Of a DNA stretch of 64,000 nt, positions 9,559-18,554 are shown in pieces (position 1 is the stretch's first letter; every line of letters starts with the position of its first letter). Source of the stretch: Flavobacterium sp. ov086 (lineage in GTDB: Bacteria; Bacteroidota; Bacteroidia; Flavobacteriales; Flavobacteriaceae); contig NZ_FZNL01000002.1 in the NCBI RefSeq assembly GCF_900187965.1, positions 310,001-374,000 of the forward strand, read 5' to 3'. A program made the translations under genes and the position numbers. Below the pieces are notes generated by a model that made no database searches, had not been told where the DNA came from, and worked only from the letters and a program-made list of their open reading frames with translations.

Positions 9559-12500
9559 ATGATTAAGAACGTACTAAAATTATTGTTTGTTTTATGCTTA
9601 TTCGGATTTCAAGGTCTGAAGGCACAAACAACAATAAAAGGAACGATAACAGATGCAGTAAGCGGAATTCCAATCCCTGGTGCAAATGTTGTTGTTAAAG
9701 GAACGAGAACCAGCGCATCATCAGATTTTGATGGTAAGTACAGTATTACAGTTTCAAATCAGTCAGCAGTTTTAGTCTTCACCTATGTAGGCTCTGCTCC
9801 AAAAGAAGTTGCTGTAGGAACCCAAACGACAGTGAATGTAGCTTTAGGTGCAGCTACACAGCAATTGGGAGAGGTAGTAGTTACTGCTCTTGGTATTAAA
9901 AGAGAGAAAAAGGCTATTACGTATTCTGCACAAAACATTTCAGTAGATGAGCTTTCAGAAGCAAGATCGCTAAACGTTGCCAACTCACTTTCAGGTAAAG
10001 TTGCCGGTCTTAACTTCTCTACAACTTCAAACGGAGTTGGTAGTTCATCTAGAATTACCTTAAGAGGGAACAGATCCCTTACAGGAAACAACCAGCCAAT
10101 GTATGTGGTAGATGGTGTGCCAATTAGTAATGGAACGACCACTACAAATCCTGATATTGATACAGGAGGAACTACACAGCCGGATGGTATTTCGAACATT
10201 AACCCGGAAGATATTGCTTCGATGACCGTTCTTAAGGGACCATCTGCAGCAGCACTTTACGGAACTAGAGCAAGTAATGGTGTAATTGTTATTACGACCA
10301 AATCTGGTAAATCAGGAAGAACTTCAGTTTCGTTATCGTCTAATTTTATGGCTTCATCAGCATATAATTTGATGAACTTACAAAACGAATACGGACAAGG
10401 TACTCTAGGCGCTTACAACTCAACATCTAGCTCAAGTTGGGGAGGAAAATTAGACGGAAGACAGGTTGCTGCATGGCAGTTGGTTCGTAATCCTAATTAT
10501 TCAGGACCTGCAACAACGAGTTATACTCCACAACCAAACAACGTTATTGATTTCTATAAAACGGGGTATAATTTAGCTAATACATTAACTATTACGGCAG
10601 GAAATGAAAAAGCACAAGGTTATTTCTCTTACACTAACACTAGTGCCGAAGGTATTGTGGGAGGAAATCAATTAGACAGACATAATCTTAATTTAAGATT
10701 AACCAGTAAGGTATCTGATAAATTATCATTAGATGTAAAAACGAACTATATCGTTCAGGATATCGATAATTTGTTAAGAACCGGAGAAGAATCTATTGGT
10801 ACATCAGCTTATTTATTACCACGTAGTATGAAATTTAATGAGTACAAAGATTTTGAATATTTTGATGCTGCCGGACAAAGACAAATGAACTATTTCTTAG
10901 ACGAGGCCGGATCTCCAGGCGGAAACCCATATTGGTCAGCTTTGCGTGATGATGCACGTACAGACAAAAGAAACAGATTTATAGGTTTGGCTTCTCTTAA
11001 ATATGATTTTACAAAAACAATAAGTTTACAGATTAGAACTGGTTTAGACCAAATGACCAATAAGAATGTTAGAAACAGATATGCTACAGTAGCTTTTAAT
11101 AACAATCTTGGTTCATACAGTGAATCTTATGAGACTGTAAGCGAGTTCAATACAGATGCTTTACTTTCTTATAATGAAAAATTTGGTGATTTCTCTATTG
11201 GTATTAATGCTGGTGCGAATGCTTTGCAACAAAATAGTTCTTCATTAAATTCAGGAGGAGTTTTAAGTAAAAGAAACTTTTTTGCTTTATCGAATGTAGC
11301 AACTATTCAGTCAACGTCTACAGCTTCAGAGAAAAGAATTAACTCGATTTATGGTTTCTCACAAATTGGTTTTAGAAATTATTTATTTTTGGACTTAACT
11401 GCCAGAAATGACTGGTCATCTACTTTACCGGCTGCAAACAGATCATTCTTTTATCCTTCAATAGGTATCTCGGGAGTACTTTCAGATATGTTTACACTTC
11501 CTGAGACGATTAGTTTTGCAAAATTAAGAGCTTCTTATGCAAAAGTAGGTAATGATACAGATCCTTATCAAACCAGTTCAAGATTATCTTATATTGGTGG
11601 TAACGGCGGTATGTTGTATTCTCAGACAACAGCAGCAAATCCTAATTTAAGACCAGAGATGTCAAGCTCTGTTGAGTTTGGTGGAGAGGTTAGAATTCTT
11701 AAAAATCGAGTAGGATTAGATGTTACTTATTTCCAAACGAATACAAAAGATCAGATTTTTTACATCAATACTCCAGAATCTTCTTCGACTTCGAGAGCGG
11801 TAGTAAACGGTGGAGAAGTTCAAAATAAAGGTATCGAGATGGTTCTTAGCATAACTCCAATACAAACTGCAAATTTCTCTTGGGAGGTTGCTGCCAACTA
11901 TGCAACTTACAGATCTGAGGTAAAATCTATTTATGGAGGAAGAGAAGAATTAGTACTTGGTGAAGGACGATTGGTGAGAAGTAAAGTTATTAAGGGTGGT
12001 GAATATGGAGATCTGTATATTAAAGGTTTCCAAAGATCTCCTGACGGAAAAATTATTGTAAACAGTGCAGGTATTCCACTTGCAACAAATAGTTTTGATG
12101 TTCGTGCCGGAAACTTTAATCCGGACTGGACTGCAGGTTTGAAAAATAATTTTAAATACAAAGATTTCTCTTTAAGTTTTCTTGTTGATTTTAGAATTGG
12201 TGGTGAGGTTATCTCTTACACTCAGGCAAGACAAGCTGGTTTAGGGGTAAGCGATATTACGCTTGCAGGAAGAGAAGGCGGAATTGTTGTTGATGGTGTT
12301 GTAGCGGGGCCAGGCGGAACTTATACTCAAAATACAGTAAGCATTAATGCAGAACAATACTGGACAGCAATTGGACAAAGAACACCTATTGCAGAACCTT
12401 TTATTTATGATGCTACAAACATCAGATTAAGAGAACTTGTTTTTGGATATTCTTTACCAAAACGTCTTTTAGGCAACTCTGGTTTTACAAATATTGACTT

Positions 12501-12654
12501 TTCACTAGTAGGAAGAAATTTATTCTTCTTCGTAAATAAAGCCAAATATTTTGACCCGGAAGCAGGTGCTGGTACAGGAAACTTACAAGGTATAGAATCT
12601 TTCAACATTCCTTCAACGAGAGATTATGGAGTAAATGTTAAATTTGGATTTTAA
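9559..12654 (+). CDS. SusC/RagA-family TonB-linked outer-membrane transporter
   Basis: The 1031-residue protein has a signal peptide (cut near GLKAQ) and an N-terminal carboxypeptidase-D-like domain (GTITDAVSGIPIPGANVVV). A TonB-box-like LGEVVVTALGIKRE segment, a plug with VDGVPISNG and SAAALYGTRASNGVI, and a long beta-barrel ending in a C-terminal Phe (GVNVKFGF) follow. SusC proteins import oligosaccharides across the outer membrane with a SusD lid, powered by TonB. There is no STN domain, so it is unlikely to signal to an anti-sigma factor. It follows 265 bp of AT-rich non-coding DNA (9294-9558) that probably holds its own promoter, although no exact TAnnTTTG box was found there. The susD gene follows by 17 bp. 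Confidence 0.95.
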   Translation: MIKNVLKLLFVLCLFGFQGLKAQTTIKGTITDAVSGIPIPGANVVVKGTRTSASSDFDGKYSITVSNQSAVLVFTYVGSAPKEVAVGTQTTVNVALGAATQQLGEVVVTALGIKREKKAITYSAQNISVDELSEARSLNVANSLSGKVAGLNFSTTSNGVGSSSRITLRGNRSLTGNNQPMYVVDGVPISNGTTTTNPDIDTGGTTQPDGISNINPEDIASMTVLKGPSAAALYGTRASNGVIVITTKSGKSGRTSVSLSSNFMASSAYNLMNLQNEYGQGTLGAYNSTSSSSWGGKLDGRQVAAWQLVRNPNYSGPATTSYTPQPNNVIDFYKTGYNLANTLTITAGNEKAQGYFSYTNTSAEGIVGGNQLDRHNLNLRLTSKVSDKLSLDVKTNYIVQDIDNLLRTGEESIGTSAYLLPRSMKFNEYKDFEYFDAAGQRQMNYFLDEAGSPGGNPYWSALRDDARTDKRNRFIGLASLKYDFTKTISLQIRTGLDQMTNKNVRNRYATVAFNNNLGSYSESYETVSEFNTDALLSYNEKFGDFSIGINAGANALQQNSSSLNSGGVLSKRNFFALSNVATIQSTSTASEKRINSIYGFSQIGFRNYLFLDLTARNDWSSTLPAANRSFFYPSIGISGVLSDMFTLPETISFAKLRASYAKVGNDTDPYQTSSRLSYIGGNGGMLYSQTTAANPNLRPEMSSSVEFGGEVRILKNRVGLDVTYFQTNTKDQIFYINTPESSSTSRAVVNGGEVQNKGIEMVLSITPIQTANFSWEVAANYATYRSEVKSIYGGREELVLGEGRLVRSKVIKGGEYGDLYIKGFQRSPDGKIIVNSAGIPLATNSFDVRAGNFNPDWTAGLKNNFKYKDFSLSFLVDFRIGGEVISYTQARQAGLGVSDITLAGREGGIVVDGVVAGPGGTYTQNTVSINAEQYWTAIGQRTPIAEPFIYDATNIRLRELVFGYSLPKRLLGNSGFTNIDFSLVGRNLFFFVNKAKYFDPEAGAGTGNLQGIESFNIPSTRDYGVNVKFGF

Positions 12655-12671
12655 TTAAAAAAAGACACATC

Positions 12672-14261
12672 ATGAAATATAGTTTTAAAATAAAAACTTT
12701 AGGAGTTGCATTAATGGCAGTTTCTATTTTATCAAGCTGTACAAGCGACTTTGATAAAATAAACACCGATCCTAATTCGCTTACAGAAGATCAGCTGGAT
12801 CCAACTCTTGCAGGACCATCTTTTGCATCTGCAATTTATGCCGGAATCCATAACGGATCTTACTCATCGCCATCAGGTATTGATGATCAGGGAACATGGG
12901 GTATTGCAACAGGTATTTTATCTTCTACTTTTATTCAATACTTAGATTGTGGATATGGTACAGAAAGAAATGCATTCGTAAACGGTTACGAAGGTCGTGG
13001 ATGGACAAGATTTTACACAGTTGCTGTTCCATCGTTAAACAATGCCATAAAAGCATCTCAAGGAAATGCCGAAGCTTTGGCAATTCTTAAAATCTGGAAA
13101 GTTTTCATGTACAATCAGATGGTAGATGCTTACGGACCAATTCCATACACAGAGGCAGGCAATAAGAAAGAAAAAGTGCCTTATGACAGCGTAGAATTTA
13201 TTTACGAAGATTTCTTTAAATTATTAGATGAAGCAAATGCTACATTAAGTAGTTCTGGTGTAACGACAGTTGCTTCGTTTCAGCCAAATGACCGTCTTTA
13301 TGCAGGTAATGTTGCCAACTGGAGAGTTTTTGGAAACAGTTTAAGATTACGTTTAGCATTAAGAATCTCTGATATTGAACCTGCTAAAGCAAAAACACAA
13401 GCTGAAGCTGCTGTAGCTGCTGGTGTTATGCAAACCAATGAGCAGGGCGCTTTCTTTAAAGCGAGTAATATTACACCAAACAACTTAAATATGATCGTAA
13501 ACAGCTGGGGTTATACCATGACAGCTTCTATGGAAAGTATTTTGGTAGGATATAATGATCCAAGATTAGCTAAGTGGTTTGCTAAAATTGATACTGGTGT
13601 TTATCGTGGTCAGCCTATTGGAGGTTTACAAGATCAGTTTGGAACCACAAAATTCTCTGCTTTTAATAATGATGTTATGGGGAATGGTGCCGCAGGAAAT
13701 CTTAGCGAATCTAAAAATATCGAAGTATTCATGGCTTCTGAAAACTATTTCAGCAGAGCAGAAGGTGCTTTGAACGGATGGAACATGGGTGGAAGTGCTC
13801 AGAGTTTATATGAAGCTGGTATTAGAGCTTCGTTAACACAATGGGGAATTACAGATGCGACTGCGATAAACGCTTACATTGCGGGAAATACATTGCCAAC
13901 TTTGCCAAACGTCTTAACGGTTTATCCAACTTTAGACTTACAGGATATTCCAGTAAAATTGCCTGTAGCATGGTCTGCAGCAGCTGCGAGTCAGCGTACT
14001 CAAATTGCAGTTCAGAAGTATTTGGCTATTTTTCCTGAATCATGGGAATCATGGGCGGACTTACGAAGAAGTGATGCAAAAGTTATTTATCCGCCTCTTA
14101 ATACCGATAATAATGATGCCGGAGTTGGTAAAAGTTTGATGAAAAGAATCATTTATACTACAAACGAATATTCTTCAAATAAAGATGCCGTTAATGATGG
14201 AATCGTTAAACTAAAAGGTCCTGATACCGGAGGAACAAAACTTTGGTGGGATACTAAATAA
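12672..14261 (+). CDS. SusD/RagB-family glycan-binding lipoprotein
   Basis: The 529-residue lipoprotein has the lipobox ILSSCTSDFDK, placing Cys at about residue 23. The helical tetratricopeptide-like scaffold (KIWKVFMYNQMVDAYGPIPY) and the C-terminal block with ESWESWADLRRSD are typical of the SusD-like 2 subgroup. It forms the extracellular lid on the SusC barrel encoded 17 bp upstream and captures oligosaccharides released at the surface. A strong intrinsic terminator follows at 14307. Together with the upstream exo-glycosidases it defines a PUL for which I infer glycoprotein glycans as substrate. Confidence 0.94.
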   Translation: MKYSFKIKTLGVALMAVSILSSCTSDFDKINTDPNSLTEDQLDPTLAGPSFASAIYAGIHNGSYSSPSGIDDQGTWGIATGILSSTFIQYLDCGYGTERNAFVNGYEGRGWTRFYTVAVPSLNNAIKASQGNAEALAILKIWKVFMYNQMVDAYGPIPYTEAGNKKEKVPYDSVEFIYEDFFKLLDEANATLSSSGVTTVASFQPNDRLYAGNVANWRVFGNSLRLRLALRISDIEPAKAKTQAEAAVAAGVMQTNEQGAFFKASNITPNNLNMIVNSWGYTMTASMESILVGYNDPRLAKWFAKIDTGVYRGQPIGGLQDQFGTTKFSAFNNDVMGNGAAGNLSESKNIEVFMASENYFSRAEGALNGWNMGGSAQSLYEAGIRASLTQWGITDATAINAYIAGNTLPTLPNVLTVYPTLDLQDIPVKLPVAWSAAAASQRTQIAVQKYLAIFPESWESWADLRRSDAKVIYPPLNTDNNDAGVGKSLMKRIIYTTNEYSSNKDAVNDGIVKLKGPDTGGTKLWWDTK

Positions 14262-14306
14262 TTAATTTGGTTGAGTAAAGACCCACATATTCTTTACTTA
14301 AAAACG

Positions 14307-14337
14307 CAAAAGGAGAGGAAACTCTCCTTTTGTTTTT
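14307..14337 (+). terminator. Intrinsic terminator after susD
   Basis: An 11-bp perfect stem (CAAAAGGAGAG with CTCTCCTTTTG, 14307-14332) closes on a GAAA loop and is followed by five Ts. It ends the susCD transcript 46 bp after the stop codon and just before the sialidase-like gene. Confidence 0.85.
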
Positions 14338-14352
14338 ATATAAAAATCAGAT

Positions 14353-15405
14353 ATGAATTTAAAAAACTATTATCCGTTTATTGTATTGATGATGTTTTTT
14401 CTTTCTTGTTCTTCCTTAAAGAAAGAAGTAAAAGCGATTAATAGTACTCAGGATTATATTGCAGAAAATCCTGTTACCCCAAACAGTCATGCATCAACAT
14501 TAGTAGAACTGGAACCCAACACACTTTTGGCGGCTTGGTTTGGAGGTAAGCATGAAGGCGCTAGTGATGTAAGTATTTATGTTTCATCGTATAAAGAAAA
14601 AAAGTGGTCGGCACCCAAAAAGCTGATAGATCCCTTGATTAAAAACGGTGATACATTACCCTGCTGGAATCCGGTTTTGTTTAAAAGTAAAAGCCAAAAC
14701 TTATATTTGTTTTATAAAGTGGGAAAAAATCCGAGAGAATGGTTTGGTGCTATGATTGTTTCAAAAGACAACGGAAACACCTGGAGCAATCCTAAATATC
14801 TTCCAAAAGGAATATTGGGACCTATTAGAAATAAACCAATTGAGACAACTCCGGGAATTATTTTATGCGGAAGCAGTACCGAAAGTATTACTGATAATAA
14901 ATGGCGTGTTTTTATAGAAACTTATATAGAAGCAACAGATACCTGGACTATAACCGATCTTCAGGATAATAAAAATTTTGACATTATACAGCCCACATTT
15001 TTGGTTCATTCTAATAAAGAAATTCAGATTTTATGCAGAAGCAGGCATAATAAATTAATTTCGAGTTGGTCTGAAGATAATGGCAAAACGTGGCAGCGAA
15101 CGGATAGTATTAATGTTGTAAATTCAAATTCGGGAGTCGATGCAGTAACATTGTTAAATAAATCATTTTTATTAGTGAATAATCCTTTAAAAATGGGAAA
15201 AGACTGGTTTAACGGTAGAAATGTTCTCGATGTAGAATATTCAAGAAATGGTGTAATCTGGGAGAAATTATTTGATTTGGAAAACCAAAATAAAGGAGAA
15301 TTCAGTTATCCTGCCATTATCCAAACAGCAGATCAAAAAATTCATGTTTTGTATACTTACAATAGAAAATATATTAAACACGTCGCATTTGAACTGAAGA
15401 AATAA
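14353..15405 (+). CDS. BNR-repeat sialidase-like lipoprotein
   Basis: The 350-residue protein starts with a lipoprotein signal (MMFFLSCSSLKKE), so it should be membrane-anchored. Asp-box (BNR) repeats SKDNGNTW and SEDNGKTW and the motif AAWFGGKHEG indicate a six-bladed beta-propeller of the exo-sialidase superfamily (BNR_2 type). Classical sialidases use an Arg triad, a Tyr/Glu pair and an Asp; these could not be assigned by eye, so sialic acid cleavage is inferred from fold and context. Some relatives act on other glycosides. The gene follows the susD terminator and probably has its own promoter within the 91-bp gap. A sialidase would complete the N-glycan-degrading enzyme set encoded upstream. 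Confidence 0.8.
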   Translation: MNLKNYYPFIVLMMFFLSCSSLKKEVKAINSTQDYIAENPVTPNSHASTLVELEPNTLLAAWFGGKHEGASDVSIYVSSYKEKKWSAPKKLIDPLIKNGDTLPCWNPVLFKSKSQNLYLFYKVGKNPREWFGAMIVSKDNGNTWSNPKYLPKGILGPIRNKPIETTPGIILCGSSTESITDNKWRVFIETYIEATDTWTITDLQDNKNFDIIQPTFLVHSNKEIQILCRSRHNKLISSWSEDNGKTWQRTDSINVVNSNSGVDAVTLLNKSFLLVNNPLKMGKDWFNGRNVLDVEYSRNGVIWEKLFDLENQNKGEFSYPAIIQTADQKIHVLYTYNRKYIKHVAFELKK

Positions 15406-15618
15406 ATCAAGTTTTGAAATAATTCATTATTTATGGCGAAAACTTTTAAGATAATTATATACTTGAATGTACCAACTAACCAAAAGATTCGAGGTTTAGT
15501 TTCTAACCAGGATATATCCAATGGAGCTAATGATAATGTGATATTCACAAACTTAAATTAATTAAAAAATTTGTTGGTACAGTGAAGTATCTGGAAGTTT
15601 AAAATTATTTTTAAAATA

Positions 15619-15654
15619 AAAAACAGGCTCAATTTAAAAATTGAGCCTGTTTTT
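15619..15654. terminator. Bidirectional terminator between convergent genes
   Basis: AAACAGGCTCAATTT (from 15621) pairs with AAATTGAGCCTGTTT (to 15653), with A-rich and T-rich flanks on both sides. It lies between the + strand sialidase-like gene and the - strand GH12 gene and can serve both. Confidence 0.85.
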
Positions 15655-15668
15655 ATCTTGCAAAAAAA

Positions 15669-16427
15669 CTAATTGCTAGTAACAGAATAACTATTACAAG
15701 TAAAATTTGCCCCATTTCCGTTCGTACCATAACAGGATGAGATTTCAAACCCATATTGTATGTCTCCAACAGTGACGTTACCAAACCATCCCTTATCTTT
15801 TACCCAATTATAGATTGCTTTTGCATCTATTGTACCACTATTGGTTTTTGTTGTGCGTAAAAATGAATAAACATTGTTAGAGCCATTGTTTCCACGGAAT
15901 ACATTCCAGGTATGACCACCAATGCTTTGGTTTGTATATACGGGAACAGAAGCGCCGGTTGATGAATAATTATAAGAAATCGGTTTTACATTTCCTGAAC
16001 CATTTGAATTCCCTGTGTAGTTTAACCACAGCATTATTTCATTGGCTTTAGTACTATCCCAAAGATCATAAGCCGAAACCCAAGCTCCTCCACTTGGAGT
16101 AGTTGCGTTAAAACTGGTACTAAGAGTATTAATTGTGTTTAACACTTTACCTACGTATTTGGTTGAATTTGGGTATGATTTAATACCTGCTGTATTTGGA
16201 TGGTTTGCCCAAATACCCCAATTACTGTAATTATTTGCCCATATGGATTGGCTTCCTGCACCAAACCCCCATATGTTATTATATACGGTATAACCGCCAT
16301 TTGACCAACTGGCATATTGATCAGATGATGACCATGCAGCTTTAACTTCTGATTCATTGTTTAGCTCGCTTTTTTCGCAACCCATAAGCGCTAGGGTTAA
16401 TACTACAAATAAAATTGATTTTTTCAT
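15669..16427 (-). CDS. GH12 endo-beta-1,4-glucanase / xyloglucanase-like lipoprotein
   Basis: The 252-residue protein has the lipobox TLALMGCEKS (Cys17). The compact beta-jelly-roll core contains YTVYNNIWG near the start, NEIMLWLNY (E130) and QYGFEISSC (E228). These match the GH12 nucleophile and acid/base motifs, and the length is normal for the family. GH12 enzymes are retaining endoglucanases that act on cellulose, mixed-linkage glucan or xyloglucan. The gene stands alone on the - strand between two terminators, so it is a single transcription unit. Being a lipoprotein, it probably works at the cell surface or the periplasmic face of the outer membrane. GH12 is uncommon in Bacteroidota. 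The family call is confident; the substrate is open. Confidence 0.88.
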   Translation of the reverse strand: MKKSILFVVLTLALMGCEKSELNNESEVKAAWSSSDQYASWSNGGYTVYNNIWGFGAGSQSIWANNYSNWGIWANHPNTAGIKSYPNSTKYVGKVLNTINTLSTSFNATTPSGGAWVSAYDLWDSTKANEIMLWLNYTGNSNGSGNVKPISYNYSSTGASVPVYTNQSIGGHTWNVFRGNNGSNNVYSFLRTTKTNSGTIDAKAIYNWVKDKGWFGNVTVGDIQYGFEISSCYGTNGNGANFTCNSYSVTSN

Positions 16428-16762
16428 AAAATTTTAGTTTAAGGTTAAATGATTAGTAATGCTAATGTATTAATAATTACATACTTATCTTATTAATTAT
16501 TAAGAAAAAGGTGTGTTTTTTAATTATATTCATAAAAAATAGATTATAATTTATTATAGTTTAAAGATATTTTTTAGTTATGGTAAAAATGACTATATAT
16601 GAAATAAAAAACTGAGAATAATATAATTTGCAAAAAACTAAAACAGGTTTATTCTTACTATAATAAGAGTAAACCTGTTTTTTTATTTATTTGAAGTGAA
16701 GATAAATTGTTTGTCAAAGTGTTGTTATATAGTTAAATAACAATTTCGAGAAGAGAATTAGT
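16428..16762. other. 335-bp intergenic region with promoter side of GH12 and a terminator
   Basis: Very AT-rich. The part next to GH12 should hold its promoter, but no exact TAnnTTTG box was recognised. The part near 16640 holds the terminator listed separately. No open frame of note. Confidence 0.6.
16641..16685. terminator. Intrinsic terminator downstream of the CAP-domain gene
   Basis: AAACAGGTTTATTCTTA (16641-16657) pairs with TAAGAGTAAACCTGTTT (16664-16680) with one wobble pair, and a T-rich tail follows. It lies beyond the 3' end of the - strand CAP gene, with about 78 bp between them. Confidence 0.75.
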
Positions 16763-17242
16763 TTACTTTCCCAGATTTGCAACCCATATGTTTCCTGATT
16801 TTCCAGCACCCATTTCTATATAAGTATTACTCATCATAGCTTTGCAATGGTCTTCGCTGTTTTTCCAGCCTAGTACAACTTCGGCAGCAGTAGTGTAATT
16901 GCGAGCGATCACTTCGCCTACATATTTTCCTGTATAACCAATAGCAGCGGCTCTTTGTATAGGACTTGTCCCTTCAGGTGATATATGCGAGAAATAATTA
17001 CGTGCATTCATATCATTAGCATAATTAAGAGCTGTTTTTGTCAATATTGAATTGCTTACTAATGGAGGTACAGCAGGCATATCATCTGCTCCACATTTAC
17101 ATCCCTTAGTTCTAAGTTTGTTTATTTCAATCAAAACTGAATTGGTGACGTCTGTCTCATCTATGGAAGTATCATTATCACTATTACAAGAGATAAATAA
17201 TAAGGAAGTCAAAAGAATATGAACAACACGCTTTGGAGACAT
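16763..17242 (-). CDS. CAP-superfamily (SCP/PR-1-like) lipoprotein
   Basis: The 159-residue lipoprotein has the lipobox LLFISCNSDND. The CAP core is seen as ALNYANDMNARNYFSHISPEG, IGYTGKYVGEVIARN, VVLGWKNSEDHC and MGAGKSGNIWVANLG. The FSHIS His, the GE Glu and the EDHC Glu/His are at the usual CAP cavity positions. Bacterial CAP proteins are secreted and some bind sterols or peptides, but most have no known role. The protein is short, with only the CAP domain after the lipid anchor. A 14-nt perfect palindrome lies just upstream of the start codon. It is probably a monocistronic unit unrelated to the PULs. Confidence 0.88.
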   Translation of the reverse strand: MSPKRVVHILLTSLLFISCNSDNDTSIDETDVTNSVLIEINKLRTKGCKCGADDMPAVPPLVSNSILTKTALNYANDMNARNYFSHISPEGTSPIQRAAAIGYTGKYVGEVIARNYTTAAEVVLGWKNSEDHCKAMMSNTYIEMGAGKSGNIWVANLGK

Positions 17243-17256
17243 AATAATCGATTATT
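17243..17256 (-). promoter_or_regulatory. Palindrome AATAATCGATTATT directly upstream of the CAP gene start
   Basis: The 14-nt sequence is fully self-complementary and abuts the ATG at 17240-17242, so it overlaps the ribosome entry site. It could be an operator or an RNA hairpin. The function is inferred only from position. Confidence 0.35.
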
Positions 17257-17468
17257 TATTAAGGAGGTATAAAGATATTTGTTTTTATTGTTTTAAGAGT
17301 CTCTAAAATTAAGGTTCTTCAATTTTGTTATTGAAATTTTACTCAAAAAGATAAGTAAGCAGCAGTGCTCTTAGAAAACCTTTTTTATCATAAGATATTA
17401 ATAATTCACTTACTTTTCGTCCGTTCGATATATCCTCCATTAGTACCAGATTCTTGTTTTTATTATAA

Positions 17469-18554
17469 GGCAGCATTGAGTATATTTACAACGCAGCAGG
17501 GCAAAAATTACAGAAAATTGTAGTTGAAACAAGCAAACCTACAGTAATTACAGATTATTTAAGAGGCTTTCAATATAAAAACAATACTTTAGAGTTTTCC
17601 CCAACAGCAGAAGGTTATGTTAAAAATGCAGGTGGGCTTTCGTATGTATTTCAATACAAGGATCATTTGGGAAACATAAGGGTAAATTACGCTAAGAATT
17701 CTACAACTCTGGCTCTTGAAATTGTTGATGAAGATAATTACTACCCTTTTGGATTAAAACATTTTATTAGTTACATAAGTTTGCCGCCAAGCAATAATAA
17801 GTATAAGTACAACGGGAAAGAACTGCAAGACGAGCTGGGGCTTGGGTTTTATGATTATGATGCTCGAAATTATGACCCAGCATTAGGCAGATGGATGAAC
17901 ATTGATCCGCTGGCGGAGAAATCACGTAGATTTAATCCATACACTTATGCTCTTAATAATCCAGTCTTTTTTATAGACCCTGATGGAATGCAAGCTAAGC
18001 CAATGGATATTAATTTTGATACAAATTCAGATAACTTTAAGAATGCTCCGCAATATTTAAGTTCTACTGTTGTTGATAATAATGGTAAAATAATTGACCA
18101 TAAAGATGATGGGGATGATAATATATATTTGAATAAACGTGGTGGAGAAGTTGTAGGTAAAGAACGTGATGGTGTAACATACGAAAAAGATAAAAAGATA
18201 GTTCAAGATGATTTAACAAGTAATCATTTTCTGTTTTCTAATGGTATTGGTAAAATTGAGAATATTAAACCTGTAAAACCTACTTATGGAATTGTACTTA
18301 TAAATCCAGTAGCTCTAGAAGTAGCTATAGTTGAAGGATTTGGATTGCTAATGGAAACAGTTGAAGCCTCAATTGTTTTTGATAGTTTTGCGCAAAGAGG
18401 AAATAATAATGGAAAATTACAAGATGATGAATTAGAAGCGATAAAGGCAAGAAAAGAGGCCGGTACTGCATCTAGTTCTGATTTGCAAAAATTAAAAAAG
18501 CACGAAAAAAACACTAATCAAAGAAGTTCAAGACAAAGTAAAAATAAGAAATGA
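17469..18554 (+). CDS. RHS-repeat protein, 5'-truncated C-terminal end with variable tip (candidate toxin)
   Basis: The frame is open from 17469 after a TAA at 17466 and has no credible start: the first residues are already repeat sequence (IEYIYNAAGQKLQKI), so the gene lacks its 5' part. A TTG at 17667 could only make a shorter product starting inside a repeat. RHS core hallmarks are YKDHLGNIRV, YNGKELQDELGLGFYDYDAR and YDPALGRWMNIDPLAEK, and the core closes with DPDGM. About 190 residues follow. They include a hydrophobic stretch (IVLINPVALEVAIVEGFG) and a Lys-rich end that I cannot assign to a toxin family. In polymorphic toxin systems this tip is the effector. The stop overlaps the next gene's ATG, as in toxin-immunity pairs. 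It is either a silent recombination cassette or a pseudogene. Confidence 0.8.
   Translation, partial: GSIEYIYNAAGQKLQKIVVETSKPTVITDYLRGFQYKNNTLEFSPTAEGYVKNAGGLSYVFQYKDHLGNIRVNYAKNSTTLALEIVDEDNYYPFGLKHFISYISLPPSNNKYKYNGKELQDELGLGFYDYDARNYDPALGRWMNIDPLAEKSRRFNPYTYALNNPVFFIDPDGMQAKPMDINFDTNSDNFKNAPQYLSSTVVDNNGKIIDHKDDGDDNIYLNKRGGEVVGKERDGVTYEKDKKIVQDDLTSNHFLFSNGIGKIENIKPVKPTYGIVLINPVALEVAIVEGFGLLMETVEASIVFDSFAQRGNNNGKLQDDELEAIKARKEAGTASSSDLQKLKKHEKNTNQRSSRQSKNKK

Noticed and set aside
9783..10199. 138-codon open frame on the - strand inside the first susC
   Set aside because: It overlaps the conserved plug region of a certain gene and has no recognisable protein features; it is a shadow frame.
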